Positions 36,045-45,308 of a stretch of DNA of 53,779 bases are shown in pieces. The translations under genes were made by a program, and so were the position numbers. The notes under the pieces are model-generated. The model worked only from the letters and a program-made list of their open reading frames with translations. It had not been told where the DNA came from and searched no databases. Within the stretch, counting starts at the first letter, position 1; each line of letters opens with the position of its first letter. The DNA is from Aequorivita sp. (GTDB lineage Bacteria; Bacteroidota; Bacteroidia; Flavobacteriales; Flavobacteriaceae): NCBI GenBank assembly GCA_024637015.1, contig JAGXGE010000016.1, positions 1 to 53,779 on the forward strand, read 5' to 3'.

Positions 36045-36110
36045 AAAGCAAAGGTATTGATTTCAAAAATTATGTTGAACCATATTTAAAATAGTGTTTA
36101 CTAAGGTGTA

Positions 36111-37292
36111 TTAGAACCAAATGCCAATCCCGAAATTGAGTTGGTTCGACACCTCAGCTCCATTCAGCGCATTGTCCTTAATTTGGTAATCGCCTTTAAT
36201 CACCACTCCAGGGGCGATGTGGTAGGATAAACCTGTTGTTAAAGTTTGACGGTTATAGGCATCGTTGCGATCCAAACCGCTTTCTGTGTCGGCGTGTGTG
36301 TCATACTGTTCATACCTGGCAAATGCAAAAAGTTTTTGTTTGGCGGTAAGAGGTAGCAAATTATACGCCCCTTCTACATAATATCCCATTAGGGCACTGC
36401 CCAAGTCCTTTCCAGTAAGGGTGTTGTATTGGTCTGTATCAGTAAGGGATGCATAAATAAATTCGCCACGGGCGGTAAATTTACGGAAAGCATAACGAAC
36501 GTCGAAACCAACCATAGAAATGCCAATATTTGCACCGTCCAAATCTTCCACTTCATCATCAGCCTGTGTTTTTCCAAAATACCCAGCTAACCCAAATCGT
36601 AACCCTGGAATTCCATAGTAATCCAATTTTGCTGAAAAAGTTGGGCTGTCTACGGTGGATTCTATCCCTTTTTGACGTCCTCCTCGCAGACCATCTTTGC
36701 CTTTTAAAAATCCTTTTATCCCTCCAGAATTGTCTGGGGCAGTGGATTTGAAACCATTAAAAATGTAAGCTTGGTAACCCAATGATATTTCGGGGAAACG
36801 CCCGCTTATCCCTACTCCCAATTCACGCCAAGTAGTCGGCACTATATCGTGGTCCACGGCAGGACGATCTGTACCGTTAAATGTGGTGGGCTCGTGGTAT
36901 TCATTGATTATACCCATTGGAACTAACATAAGCCCTCCGCGAAGGTTTACATTATTGCTTAAGGCGTAGTTTACAAAAGCTTGTTCTATGTATATTTCTT
37001 CCACATGTTCCACTTCAATCTCGGTAACGAACTGTGTTTTTTCATCAAATTTATAGCCAAAAAGCAGCACCAAACGGTGTACATCAAGGGTACCGTTGTC
37101 GCCCTCTGGCTGGTTATAAACCATTTCACCATAACCACTAAGGGTCACTGCTTTTCCAAAATTACCAGAAAGAATGCGTTGGCTGGAATTTTGTTGTTCT
37201 TGGGGATTATTTGATGAAATTGAATCAGAATTGATTTGCGAAAAGGAAATGGCACTAAAAAACAAAAAAGGTAAAGTGATGCTTTTTTTCAT
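36111..37292 (-). CDS. Outer-membrane beta-barrel porin (OprO/OprP-like)
   Basis: A 393-residue protein with a signal peptide (about 1-18, ending SFSQ), a Ser/Asn/Gln-rich linker and then an array of amphipathic strands ending in aromatic F (FGIGIWF), the hallmark of a barrel. The pattern GYGEMVYNQPEG, LRGGLMLVPMGIINEYHEP resembles phosphate-selective porin O/P relatives; the substrate is not evident. It has its own promoter and is 66 bases ahead of the FMN-binding gene. Confidence 0.83.
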   Translation of the reverse strand: MKKSITLPFLFFSAISFSQINSDSISSNNPQEQQNSSQRILSGNFGKAVTLSGYGEMVYNQPEGDNGTLDVHRLVLLFGYKFDEKTQFVTEIEVEHVEEIYIEQAFVNYALSNNVNLRGGLMLVPMGIINEYHEPTTFNGTDRPAVDHDIVPTTWRELGVGISGRFPEISLGYQAYIFNGFKSTAPDNSGGIKGFLKGKDGLRGGRQKGIESTVDSPTFSAKLDYYGIPGLRFGLAGYFGKTQADDEVEDLDGANIGISMVGFDVRYAFRKFTARGEFIYASLTDTDQYNTLTGKDLGSALMGYYVEGAYNLLPLTAKQKLFAFARYEQYDTHADTESGLDRNDAYNRQTLTTGLSYHIAPGVVIKGDYQIKDNALNGAEVSNQLNFGIGIWF

Positions 37293-37336
37293 AGTTATTA
37301 TTTAGACTGAATTAAAATAGGTTGGTTTTTCAGATG

Positions 37337-37368
37337 CAAAAATAATAGTGATTATAAAACCTCACAAG
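37337..37368 (-). promoter_or_regulatory. Promoter of the porin-FMN-membrane protein locus
   Basis: The minus strand reads CTTG (37365-37368), 20 bp, TATTTTTG (37337-37344). The porin ATG is 44 bases downstream. Confidence 0.55.
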
Positions 37369-37405
37369 TTTATTTAGATTTAATTTAAATAAATTAGATA
37401 ATTAA

Positions 37406-37888
37406 TTATTTAGTTGAAGAAACCTCCAATTGATGTTTATATTTAAGCCTTGCTAAACCAGCCCATTGAAGCAATAATTTTTTGTCATCTTCAGAAAGAT
37501 TGCCATGAATAATGGTGTAGGACTGCAATGGCATTTCACCATCTTCCACCATCTCAATAAGCTCTTCAAGCTTGTGTTCCTTCTTTTTCACTGTATAGTT
37601 TTCCCAAGCAGATACATTGAGATGTTCCTTTCCTTCTTCAATATGATCATCGAGCCAAAGTGAAAAGGGCGCAATTTCAGCATACCAAGGATATTGGGTT
37701 TGATTGCTGTGGCAATCGTAACAGTTTTCTTTTAATATGGAAGCAACTTTTGCCGATGGTTTGGTTTCGGCTTCAAAAGAAGCAACACTTTTGTAACCTT
37801 CATTGTTTTTTTCTGGACGAATAAACTGAATGGCCACTAACGCAATAAGTGCCACAATGAGAACGATTTTTATAACTCTTTTAAACAT
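37406..37888 (-). CDS. Haem-binding domain protein (CxxCH)
   Basis: A 160-residue membrane-anchored protein: one N-terminal helix (about 5-22), then a periplasmic domain with a c-type haem site C56-Y-D-C59-H60 and the following YPWYAEIAPFSLWLDDHI, as in the Haem_bd family. The late GEMPLQSYTIIHG may supply the distal methionine ligand. The partner is unknown. It starts 2 bases after the 5'-nucleotidase gene in the same transcript. Confidence 0.86.
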   Translation of the reverse strand: MFKRVIKIVLIVALIALVAIQFIRPEKNNEGYKSVASFEAETKPSAKVASILKENCYDCHSNQTQYPWYAEIAPFSLWLDDHIEEGKEHLNVSAWENYTVKKKEHKLEELIEMVEDGEMPLQSYTIIHGNLSEDDKKLLLQWAGLARLKYKHQLEVSSTK

Positions 37889-37890
37889 TG

Positions 37891-39429
37891 TTAATTTTTT
37901 TTCGAATTTAAATAGAAAATGATTGATTTCCGAATATCGGCAGCAGTTTCGTTTTCTTTTGGTGTATAAACTTTTACAATACCCTTGTTTTCAGGAGTTA
38001 AAAAAGGAATATCCAATCCTTTCAGCAAAAAATCGCTAAATGCAACTGTATAGGTTTTTGAGTCACTAATTACTTTATCCCCTATTTGCCATTCGTCATC
38101 CTTATTTTGGGAAAAATTATAGCGCTGAAGGTACGCCCCCTCTCCACTTTGAGATTTTCCGTATTCCAAAACTTCTTTTAAAAGATTTCCTTTTAAATCA
38201 ACTTTCAAAACACTACCTCCAAAGGGAAGCACCCTAAAAATATCAGTACTGGTTATATCACCCACCAATCTATCGTCTATTCTTATTGAACCTCCGTTTA
38301 CTATGGCTCCATCTACTTTATCATTGTAAACATAGGCCATTGAACGTGTAATTAGATCACCAATATTGGTTTGTTTGCTTCGGTTTGCGGTATCTGTGCC
38401 ATCAAGTGGCGTTGCTGCATAATAGATTACTTCATTAGGATTATCCACCACTTCTTTTAGTTTCTCATCCAAAAGATCGGTCCATTTGTTAACCACACGT
38501 TCCACTTTGGCAGAAGAAGCTATTTTATCGGTAACCATCATCAATTCTGAATTGATATGAAGATATTTTGTTCGCAGATTATAAATAAGGGTATGTACAT
38601 ACACACTTTTTGCATTTGCGTCTGCTTTGGCTATAATGGTTCTACCCTCTTTCTCTAACATGTTGTAATGCTCGTGGCCGCCCATTATCAAAGGAAGAGA
38701 TCGCAATTGCCTGGCAATATCTTTATCTTCTTCCACAGAAACGTGAGTCAAACCCACGACAAAATCAGATTTTTGAATAGCCAAATCATATGCTCTCACC
38801 GCGTTTTCATATATATCACCATAGGAAACATATGCCTGCGGATTTGAAGGAATAGTTACACCAAACACGCCAAATTTCATTTTGTTTCCGTCGGCATCCA
38901 TAGCATTAAATGTAGAGTAATCTGATGTAGGTACACTAGTGTAGTCCCATTTGGTTGTAAAAGGTACAATACCCTTTTCGGTTACGTGACGCACGTTGGC
39001 TGTAGTCCAAGTGAAATTTGACTCATTCAACCGTTTTTGCAGATCCTTTTCACTCAAATCAAACTCATGGTTTCCGAAGGTCACCAAATCTACATCCATT
39101 GCATTGAGCACATCTACCATCTGCTTTCCATTAACGCGTTCGTCATCAACTTTAAGCGTTCCTAGTAAGGATGGATTTAAAAAATCGCCAGCCAAAAACA
39201 AATATGTATTTGGAAATATTTCTTTAATGGAATCGCGAATATGAGCCACTCGGGCTAATCCGCCGTATTCACCTCCATTCAAAGGTGCTATTTCATAAAC
39301 GTCATTTATTTGAACAAATTTAAGGGTAATGGCGCCTGCGCCTTTTATTGGGTCATCGGGAGCTAGCTGAAGAATTTCACAGCTTACAGAAAAATAGCCC
39401 ACTATAGCTAAAAGTAAAAATTTTCTCAT
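37891..39429 (-). CDS. 5'-nucleotidase/metallophosphatase lipoprotein (UshA-like)
   Basis: A 512-residue lipoprotein with lipobox SVSC (C17). The N-terminal metallophosphoesterase domain carries FVQINDVYEI, AGDFLNPS, FGNHEFD and GGHEHYN metal-binding motifs. The C-terminal 5'-nucleotidase domain (about 330-500) contains NGGSIRID and PFGGSVLKV. It probably hydrolyses extracellular nucleotides to scavenge phosphate and nucleosides. The start is immediately next to the stop of the HMG-CoA lyase gene, indicating one transcript with it and the haem protein. Confidence 0.88.
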   Translation of the reverse strand: MRKFLLLAIVGYFSVSCEILQLAPDDPIKGAGAITLKFVQINDVYEIAPLNGGEYGGLARVAHIRDSIKEIFPNTYLFLAGDFLNPSLLGTLKVDDERVNGKQMVDVLNAMDVDLVTFGNHEFDLSEKDLQKRLNESNFTWTTANVRHVTEKGIVPFTTKWDYTSVPTSDYSTFNAMDADGNKMKFGVFGVTIPSNPQAYVSYGDIYENAVRAYDLAIQKSDFVVGLTHVSVEEDKDIARQLRSLPLIMGGHEHYNMLEKEGRTIIAKADANAKSVYVHTLIYNLRTKYLHINSELMMVTDKIASSAKVERVVNKWTDLLDEKLKEVVDNPNEVIYYAATPLDGTDTANRSKQTNIGDLITRSMAYVYNDKVDGAIVNGGSIRIDDRLVGDITSTDIFRVLPFGGSVLKVDLKGNLLKEVLEYGKSQSGEGAYLQRYNFSQNKDDEWQIGDKVISDSKTYTVAFSDFLLKGLDIPFLTPENKGIVKVYTPKENETAADIRKSIIFYLNSKKN

Positions 39430-40293
39430 TTAATGGTATTTAGTAAAAATTTTAGTTGCTTCATTATGAGCGCTTTCAAAAGACATTGGGTTTATGCTGC
39501 TCGAAACTTTTTCAGCTGTAAAATAGCTGAGCATTTTTTCGGTGGGCATATTTCCTGTTAATTCGTCTTTCGCCATCGGGCAGCCTCCAAAGCCTTGAAT
39601 GGCACCATCAAAACGGTTACAACCTGCCTTAAAGGCGGCGTCAACTTTTTCGTGCCAAGCTTTTGGAGTGGTGTGCAAATGCGCGCCAAATTCTATGTGG
39701 GGATATTTGTGTATCAAGTTAGTAAATAAATATGAAATAATATCTGGCGTGGATGAACCCACGGTATCGCTAAGCGAAAGAATTTTAACGCCCATTGCGG
39801 AAAGCTTTTCGGTCCACTCTCCTACTATCTCAACATTCCACGGGTCGCCGTAGGGATTTCCGAAGCCCATGGAAAGATAGGCTACTACTTCTTTATTGTT
39901 TTTATGAGCAAGGTTTAAAATTTCCTGAAGTATTACCAAAGATTCAGTGATTGTTTTGTGCGTATTCCGCATTTGGAAGTTTTCAGAAATTGAAAAGGGA
40001 TAGCCCAAATAATCAATTTCAGAATGTTTCACGGCATCTTCAGCACCGCGAAGGTTGGCAATAATGGCAAGTAATTTACTTTTTGTAGCAGAAAGGTCCA
40101 GTTTTGATAGCACTTCTGCAGTGTCCTGCATTTGCGGAATTGCTTTGGGTGAAACAAAGCTTCCAAAATCAATTGTATCAAAACCACATCGTAAAAGCGA
40201 TTGTATGTATTTCACTTTTTGCTCGGTGGGAATCCAATCTCTGATGCCTTGCATGGCATCGCGTGGACATTCTATAATTTTTACTTGCTGCAT
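39430..40293 (-). CDS. Hydroxymethylglutaryl-CoA lyase
   Basis: Cleaves HMG-CoA to acetoacetate and acetyl-CoA, the last step of leucine breakdown. The 287-residue TIM barrel starts with IIECPRDAMQG (metal- and catalytic-type Asp/Arg), has SDTVGSSTP, the metal-binding GAHLHTTP, and the active-site loop GGCPMAKDELTGN with its cysteine. This loop differs slightly from the usual GGCPYAxGASGN, as in other Bacteroidota members. A leucine-type dehydrogenase gene elsewhere in the window (45309) may feed the same pathway. Confidence 0.9.
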   Translation of the reverse strand: MQQVKIIECPRDAMQGIRDWIPTEQKVKYIQSLLRCGFDTIDFGSFVSPKAIPQMQDTAEVLSKLDLSATKSKLLAIIANLRGAEDAVKHSEIDYLGYPFSISENFQMRNTHKTITESLVILQEILNLAHKNNKEVVAYLSMGFGNPYGDPWNVEIVGEWTEKLSAMGVKILSLSDTVGSSTPDIISYLFTNLIHKYPHIEFGAHLHTTPKAWHEKVDAAFKAGCNRFDGAIQGFGGCPMAKDELTGNMPTEKMLSYFTAEKVSSSINPMSFESAHNEATKIFTKYH

Positions 40294-40357
40294 TGCCCCA
40301 AAGATAGCAATTCCTGTGAAGGGAGGAATTGTTCAACTTTAAAAAAGAATTAAGCTT

Positions 40358-40972
40358 TTAGGGCAACAATATAAAAATGGCAATTCCCACAAAAACGATT
40401 ATTTGCAACCATTTCAATACAACACCCATGCTTTTCCATTCCAAAAGCAATACAGAAATTCGCCCCGCGGCCATTGCGATAGTGCTAAAAGTTAAAAAGG
40501 AAACTATCATAAAAGTAATTCCTAAAGTATAGAATTGTAGCACGGTATTTCCACCTTTATCCCAAAGAAAACCAGGAAAAAATGCCAAAAAGAAAATCAT
40601 AACTTTTGGGTTTACCAAATTCATGATTACACCTGTTTTGAAAAGCTGAGAGTACGATTTTTTAGGAGCATTTTCAGACAACGAAATGTGATCATCGCTT
40701 TTATATACTTTGTATGCCAAATAAAGCAAGTAACAAGCGCCCAAAACTTTTATTGCGTAAAAAATTTCTTCCGAAGCGGTTATAATTGCAGAAATACCAA
40801 ATGCTAAAAGTGTTGTGTGTACAATACAACCACTTATCAATCCCGCAGTGGTTGCGATACCGCTTTTGGTGCCATTAACCAACGATTGTGTAAGTACATA
40901 AATATTGTCTGGTCCCGGAGAAATGGCCAGTGCAAGTGTGGCGATTGAAAAGGAAATTAGGGTTTCAATCAT
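40358..40972 (-). CDS. LysE-family amino acid exporter
   Basis: A 204-residue inner-membrane protein with about six helices. The N-terminal signature [14 protein letters not shown] (about 18-31) is typical of LysE/RhtB exporters, and the later [18 protein letters not shown] is also conserved. It probably exports amino acids or related small molecules; the substrate is undetermined. It overlaps pyrD by 4 bases (ATGA), so both are co-transcribed. Confidence 0.88.
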   Translation of the reverse strand: MIETLISFSIATLALAISPGPDNIYVLTQSLVNGTKSGIATTAGLISGCIVHTTLLAFGISAIITASEEIFYAIKVLGACYLLYLAYKVYKSDDHISLSENAPKKSYSQLFKTGVIMNLVNPKVMIFFLAFFPGFLWDKGGNTVLQFYTLGITFMIVSFLTFSTIAMAAGRISVLLLEWKSMGVVLKWLQIIVFVGIAIFILLP

Positions 40973-41985
40973 CTTCGCTTCAAAATCGCTTTGTTTATTT
41001 CTTTTAACAAGGCTGGACCTTCATAAATAAAACCCGTGTAAAGCTGCACCAAGCTTGCGCCAGCATCCAGTTTTTCCAAAGCATCTTCTGCGGAATGGAT
41101 CCCGCCAACGCCAATAATTGGAAATGCCTTATTGCTCTTTTCCGAAAGAAAACGGATTACTTCAGTAGCTCTTTCAGTCAAAGGTTTTCCGCTCAAGCCA
41201 CCCATTTCCTTTTTATTTTCCGAAGAAATTCCTTCGCGTGAAATAGTAGTGTTGGTTGCTATAACGCCGTCAATTTCTGTTACTGCAACAATTTCGATAA
41301 TATTCAAAAGTTGCTCATCCGTTAAATCGGGTGCGATTTTAAGAAGAATTGGTTTTCGTTTTTCTTTTGAATTATTTCTATCTTGAAGTGTTTGCAACAA
41401 ATCTGTCAAAGGTTTCTTTTCCTGTAAAGCACGAAGGTTTGGTGTGTTTGGTGAGCTAACGTTTACAACAAAATAATCTACATAATCAAAAAGCGCCTCA
41501 AAACAGATTATGTAATCGTTGACCGCTTCTTCATTGGGTGTGACTTTATTCTTGCCTATGTTTCCACCAATTAAAACATTTGTATTACTCTTCAATCTTT
41601 CAACCGCTTCTTCCACTCCACCATTATTAAAACCCATTCGGTTAATTATGGCTGAATCTTCTTTCAGTCTGAACAAACGCGGTTTGTCGTTTCCAGGTTG
41701 TGGTTTTGGGGTAACGGTCCCTATTTCAATAAAACCGAACCCAAAATTTGAAAGTTCTTTGTAAAGCTTCGCATCTTTATCAAAACCTGCAGCAAGTCCA
41801 ACGGGATTGGGAAACTTCAACCCAAAAAGTTCTCGTTCCAGTTTAGTGTTTTCAATTTTATATATACTTCGGAAAATACTTCCAAAGCCAATTTTATGGA
41901 AAAAACGAATCAACGAAAATGTAAAATGATGAATTTTCTCAGGATCGAAGGTAAAAAATATGCGACGGATGATGGTTTTGTACAT
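40969..41985 (-). CDS. pyrD: Dihydroorotate dehydrogenase (quinone), class 2
   Basis: Oxidises dihydroorotate to orotate in pyrimidine synthesis, passing electrons to membrane quinone. The 338-residue protein has an N-terminal amphipathic helical extension (about 1-40) for membrane contact. The FMN barrel contains [32 protein letters not shown], and [12 protein letters not shown] with the class 2 serine base, followed by NTTISREG and [11 protein letters not shown]. The gene is the head of a two-gene transcript with the LysE-family exporter. Confidence 0.95.
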   Translation of the reverse strand: MYKTIIRRIFFTFDPEKIHHFTFSLIRFFHKIGFGSIFRSIYKIENTKLERELFGLKFPNPVGLAAGFDKDAKLYKELSNFGFGFIEIGTVTPKPQPGNDKPRLFRLKEDSAIINRMGFNNGGVEEAVERLKSNTNVLIGGNIGKNKVTPNEEAVNDYIICFEALFDYVDYFVVNVSSPNTPNLRALQEKKPLTDLLQTLQDRNNSKEKRKPILLKIAPDLTDEQLLNIIEIVAVTEIDGVIATNTTISREGISSENKKEMGGLSGKPLTERATEVIRFLSEKSNKAFPIIGVGGIHSAEDALEKLDAGASLVQLYTGFIYEGPALLKEINKAILKRR

Positions 41986-42070
41986 GGTTGAAAAATGTGG
42001 TACAAAAATACACTAAACTATGTATTTGTTATTTTGAATATGCTTTATTTTGCATTGTAAAAGAAAAGTT

Positions 42071-43333
42071 ATGATTGAAAAACAACACATTATTGATCGC
42101 TTCAAAAGTTATGTTACTATTGACACCGAAAGTGATCCAAACAGTGATACCACACCCAGCACTAAAAAACAATGGGATCTCGCCAATAAATTGGCCGAAG
42201 AACTGAAACAGATAGGAATGGAAGATGTGAGCATTGACGAAAACGCTTACATAATGGCTACTTTGCCTTCCAATGTTTCGCATCCTGTTCCTGTGATTGG
42301 TTTCGTTTCACACTTTGATACTTCGCCAGATTTTACAGGAGCGAACGTGAATCCACAAATAATTGAGAACTACAACGGAAAGGATATTGTTCTTAATAAA
42401 GAAAAGGACATCATTCTTTCGCCAGATTATTTTGAGGATTTGTTGCTTTATAAAGGACAGACGTTAATCACAACTGATGGAACAACGCTTTTGGGTGCCG
42501 ATGATAAAGCTGGAATTACCGAAATAGTTTCCGCAATGGAATACCTAATAAATCATCCCGAAATTAAGCACGGAAAAATCCGTGTAGGTTTTACTCCCGA
42601 TGAAGAAATTGGTCGAGGCGCACATAAGTTTGATGTGAAAAAATTCGGTGCAGATTGGGCATACACAATGGACGGTAGCCAAGTGGGTGAACTGGAATAT
42701 GAAAACTTCAATGCAGCCAGCGCGGTAATAACTGTAAAAGGAAAAATAGTACACCCAGGGTATGCCAAGGGAAAAATGGTAAACAGTATGTACATTGCCA
42801 CCGACTATATCAATTCGCTTCCAAGACTTGAAACTCCAGAACATACGGAAGGACGTGAAGGATTTTTTCACCTTCATGGTATAAAAGGATCTGTTGATGA
42901 AACTAAAATTCAATACATCATCCGCGATCACGACAAGAAACACTTTGAGGCTAGAAAAGAAATGGTTCAAAGATTGGCAGACGATCTAAACGAGCAATTT
43001 GAAATGGAAGTCGTTACTGTTGAAATAAAAGACCAATATTTTAACATGCGTGAAAAGATTGAGCCGGTAATGCACATTGTGAAAATCGCAAAACAAGCAA
43101 TGGAAAAAGCCGGTATCGAACCTTTAATAAAGCCAATACGTGGAGGAACGGATGGTTCGCAGCTAAGCTTTATGGGGCTTCCGTGTCCTAATATTTTTGC
43201 TGGAGGCCACAACTTTCATGGAAGGTATGAATACGTTCCCGTTGAAAGTATGCAAAAGGCTGTGGAAGTAATTGTGAACATTGCAGAGTTGACAGCGCAG
43301 GATCTTTCAAAATTCAAAAAAGAAGATGAGTAA
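42071..43333 (+). CDS. pepT: Peptidase T (tripeptide aminopeptidase)
   Basis: A cytoplasmic M20 metallopeptidase that removes N-terminal residues from tripeptides. The 420 residues contain metal and catalytic motifs [11 protein letters not shown] (HxD), [11 protein letters not shown], and [11 protein letters not shown] with the Glu-Glu pair, and the C-terminal [14 protein letters not shown] and [12 protein letters not shown]. The dimerisation lobe lies between about 210 and 330. ATG 42071 ([11 protein letters not shown]) is preferred over a TTG at 42050. Confidence 0.94.
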   Translation: MIEKQHIIDRFKSYVTIDTESDPNSDTTPSTKKQWDLANKLAEELKQIGMEDVSIDENAYIMATLPSNVSHPVPVIGFVSHFDTSPDFTGANVNPQIIENYNGKDIVLNKEKDIILSPDYFEDLLLYKGQTLITTDGTTLLGADDKAGITEIVSAMEYLINHPEIKHGKIRVGFTPDEEIGRGAHKFDVKKFGADWAYTMDGSQVGELEYENFNAASAVITVKGKIVHPGYAKGKMVNSMYIATDYINSLPRLETPEHTEGREGFFHLHGIKGSVDETKIQYIIRDHDKKHFEARKEMVQRLADDLNEQFEMEVVTVEIKDQYFNMREKIEPVMHIVKIAKQAMEKAGIEPLIKPIRGGTDGSQLSFMGLPCPNIFAGGHNFHGRYEYVPVESMQKAVEVIVNIAELTAQDLSKFKKEDE

Positions 43334-43359
43334 ATTTTAAAATAACATCCTCAAAAAAG

Positions 43360-43398
43360 AAACTCCCTCAACTATTTAAAAATAATGAGGGAGTTTTT
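43360..43398. terminator. Bidirectional terminator between pepT and yajC
   Basis: A stem of AACTCCCTCA (43361-43370) with TGAGGGAGTT (43386-43395), flanked by A and T runs. It serves both converging genes. Confidence 0.87.
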
Positions 43399-43419
43399 AT
43401 TTAAAAAAGGAACAATTTA

Positions 43420-43710
43420 CTATTTCTTTTCTTTTTCAGGAGCGTTAATTTTTGCAGTTCTTTCCATAGAAATGGCAGATCTTTCAAACTTTATTTTTCC
43501 GGCACCACATTCAATAATACAGGTTCCATCGTCATTAAGCTCCAGTACTTTACCGTGTATTCCACCAGTGGTAATTACTTTGTCGCCTTTTTTAAGTTGG
43601 GCTGCAAACTGTTTTTCCTGTTTGGCTTTTTTCATTTGGGGACGTATCAAAAATAGATACATAACCAAAAACAATAATATTATCGGTAAAAAACTTTGTA
43701 TTTGTTCCAT
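43420..43710 (-). CDS. yajC: Preprotein translocase subunit YajC
   Basis: A 96-residue accessory subunit of the SecDF-YajC complex that aids protein export. One N-terminal transmembrane helix (about 5-23) is followed by the conserved IRPQMKKAKQ and the small beta-domain KKGDKVITTGGIHGKVLELND. It lies 28 bases after the DUF1573 lipoprotein gene in the usual flavobacterial order nusB, DUF1573, yajC. Confidence 0.93.
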   Translation of the reverse strand: MEQIQSFLPIILLFLVMYLFLIRPQMKKAKQEKQFAAQLKKGDKVITTGGIHGKVLELNDDGTCIIECGAGKIKFERSAISMERTAKINAPEKEKK

Positions 43711-43738
43711 AGCAATTTTTAGTGATCCAAAAAATTAA

Positions 43739-44224
43739 TTATTTGGATGTTGGGGTTTTTACTGGAGTAGCGGCACCACCGGCTTTTGGAGTTACAAAAG
43801 CTTTAATGGTTAAAGTTTCGGTTCCAGCTTTGGTATTGGTTGTAAGGGTTACTGTTTTGCTTACTTGGTTTTGACCGCTTCCGTTGAATTTTACCAATAA
43901 CTCACCTGACTCACCTGGAGCAACTGGTTCTTTAGTGTATTCTGGGATTGTGCAACCACAGCTACTTTTTGCGTTTACGATCATCAAAGGAGCTTCGCCC
44001 GTGTTTTTGAATTTAAACACGTGTTCTACATTGGTTCCTTGATCGATAGTTCCGAAATCGAACTGACTTTCTTCAAAAGCGATTGTTGGGAATTTACCAG
44101 ATTCTGCATCGCGATCTGCGGCAGTGGCAACATTTTCCTCATTTACTTTGTCTGCAGCATTGTCTTTACAAGAAGAAAAGGCAAAAACAGATAGTATTGC
44201 TACTATTAAAACTGATTTTTTCAT
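43739..44224 (-). CDS. DUF1573 lipoprotein
   Basis: A 161-residue lipoprotein with lipobox FSSC (C19). The DUF1573 immunoglobulin-like domain (about 48-145) shows FDFGTIDQGTNVEHVFKFKN, SCGCTIPEYTKEPVAPGE and FNGSGQ. The family is common in Bacteroidota envelopes and its role is unknown. A -7 box TACTTTTG lies 32 bases upstream on the minus strand (44256-44263). Usual neighbour of nusB and yajC. Confidence 0.88.
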   Translation of the reverse strand: MKKSVLIVAILSVFAFSSCKDNAADKVNEENVATAADRDAESGKFPTIAFEESQFDFGTIDQGTNVEHVFKFKNTGEAPLMIVNAKSSCGCTIPEYTKEPVAPGESGELLVKFNGSGQNQVSKTVTLTTNTKAGTETLTIKAFVTPKAGGAATPVKTPTSK

Positions 44225-44278
44225 GGTATTTAAAATTTTTATGTTTTTAGCACGCCAAAAGTATGTATTTTTTTGCTT

Positions 44279-45223
44279 TTATTGAAGTCCTCGTCCAATT
44301 TTATTCAGTTTACCGTTTTCTGAAAACTCTTTAACAATTTTATCCAAAATTCCGTTGACGAAGATGCTACTTTTTGGGGTTGAATATTCTTTGGAAACTT
44401 CCAAGTATTCGTTGATTGTGGCCCTAACAGGAATTGAAGGAAAGTATAAAAATTCAGCGATGCCCATTTTTAAAATAATCAAATCTATATCAGCGATGCG
44501 ATCTTGGTCCCAGTTTGGGGTCTTGCCTTCTATTTGGGCGTTAAGCTTGTCTTCGTTTAGAATTACTTTTCTGAAAAGTTGCAGTGCATATTCGCGGTCT
44601 TCATCATTTTTATAAAGATTAGGGACCAAAAGCGCAGAAGCATTTTTTTCTGAAAGCTTTCCAAGCATTTTAACAATGGCAGTGTTCACTATCGGAAAAT
44701 CATCAACCCAAGTAAGGCGTTTGTCTTCTATATATTCATAAAGTTTGTCATTGGGAGCAACTACTTCCTTAAAAACTTTAATGACAAAATCTTGATCTTC
44801 TTTATAGGTAGTTTCTTTTTTTGAGAGGTAATCATTATACCACTCCAATTTACGTAGTTCGTTGAATATGATATTAACATATTCCCCATCCAAATGCCAG
44901 TAATTAAGTTTTTTCTTTTCAATAATATCAGAAAAAGTAGTGTTATTGGCAATTACCTGAAGCAGTTTATTTTCCACAAAGGTGCGGCTCGGGTCTTTTT
45001 CCAGAGCAGTGGCAAGATGTTTTTTTTGGGACTTTGTAAGAAAACTATCAGCTTGTTGTTGAAGCGCCAAAAGCAGCTGTAACATCAATAAATAGAGGTC
45101 CTGCATTTGGTCTATACTGTGCAGCAGAAATTTTTCCTGTGAATCGATATTCGGGTTTTCACGTTGGTTATAGGCGTAAACGGACTGCAAAACTTTTACT
45201 CGGATATGTCTTCTTGTAAGCAT
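44279..45223 (-). CDS. nusB: Transcription antitermination factor NusB
   Basis: Binds boxA RNA with NusE (S10) to promote antitermination on rRNA operons. The 314-residue protein is about twice the length of E. coli NusB; the N-terminal half (about 1-170) is a Bacteroidota-specific extension starting MLTRRHIRVKVLQSVYA, and the NusB fold proper is in the C-terminal half (about 190-300, INEYLEVSKEYSTPKSSIFVNGILDKI). ATG 45223 follows relatives. The 5' leader carries an 8-bp inverted repeat (45254-45278) just after the -7 box TATCTTTG (45280-45287). Confidence 0.92.
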   Translation of the reverse strand: MLTRRHIRVKVLQSVYAYNQRENPNIDSQEKFLLHSIDQMQDLYLLMLQLLLALQQQADSFLTKSQKKHLATALEKDPSRTFVENKLLQVIANNTTFSDIIEKKKLNYWHLDGEYVNIIFNELRKLEWYNDYLSKKETTYKEDQDFVIKVFKEVVAPNDKLYEYIEDKRLTWVDDFPIVNTAIVKMLGKLSEKNASALLVPNLYKNDEDREYALQLFRKVILNEDKLNAQIEGKTPNWDQDRIADIDLIILKMGIAEFLYFPSIPVRATINEYLEVSKEYSTPKSSIFVNGILDKIVKEFSENGKLNKIGRGLQ

Positions 45224-45253
45224 ATTTTTTTGAAAGAACTTTTTTAAAGTAAC

Positions 45254-45278
45254 AACGCACAAGAATTCCCTGTGCGTT
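45254..45278 (-). promoter_or_regulatory. Inverted repeat at the 5' end of the nusB leader
   Basis: AACGCACA (45254-45261), 9 bases, TGTGCGTT (45271-45278), immediately downstream of the nusB -7 box TATCTTTG. In the mRNA it would form a hairpin at or near the 5' end; on DNA it would be a dyad over the start site. Regulatory role inferred from position only. Confidence 0.45.
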
Positions 45279-45308
45279 GCAAAGATAGTGTTTTAAGAAA
45301 ACCGAAAC

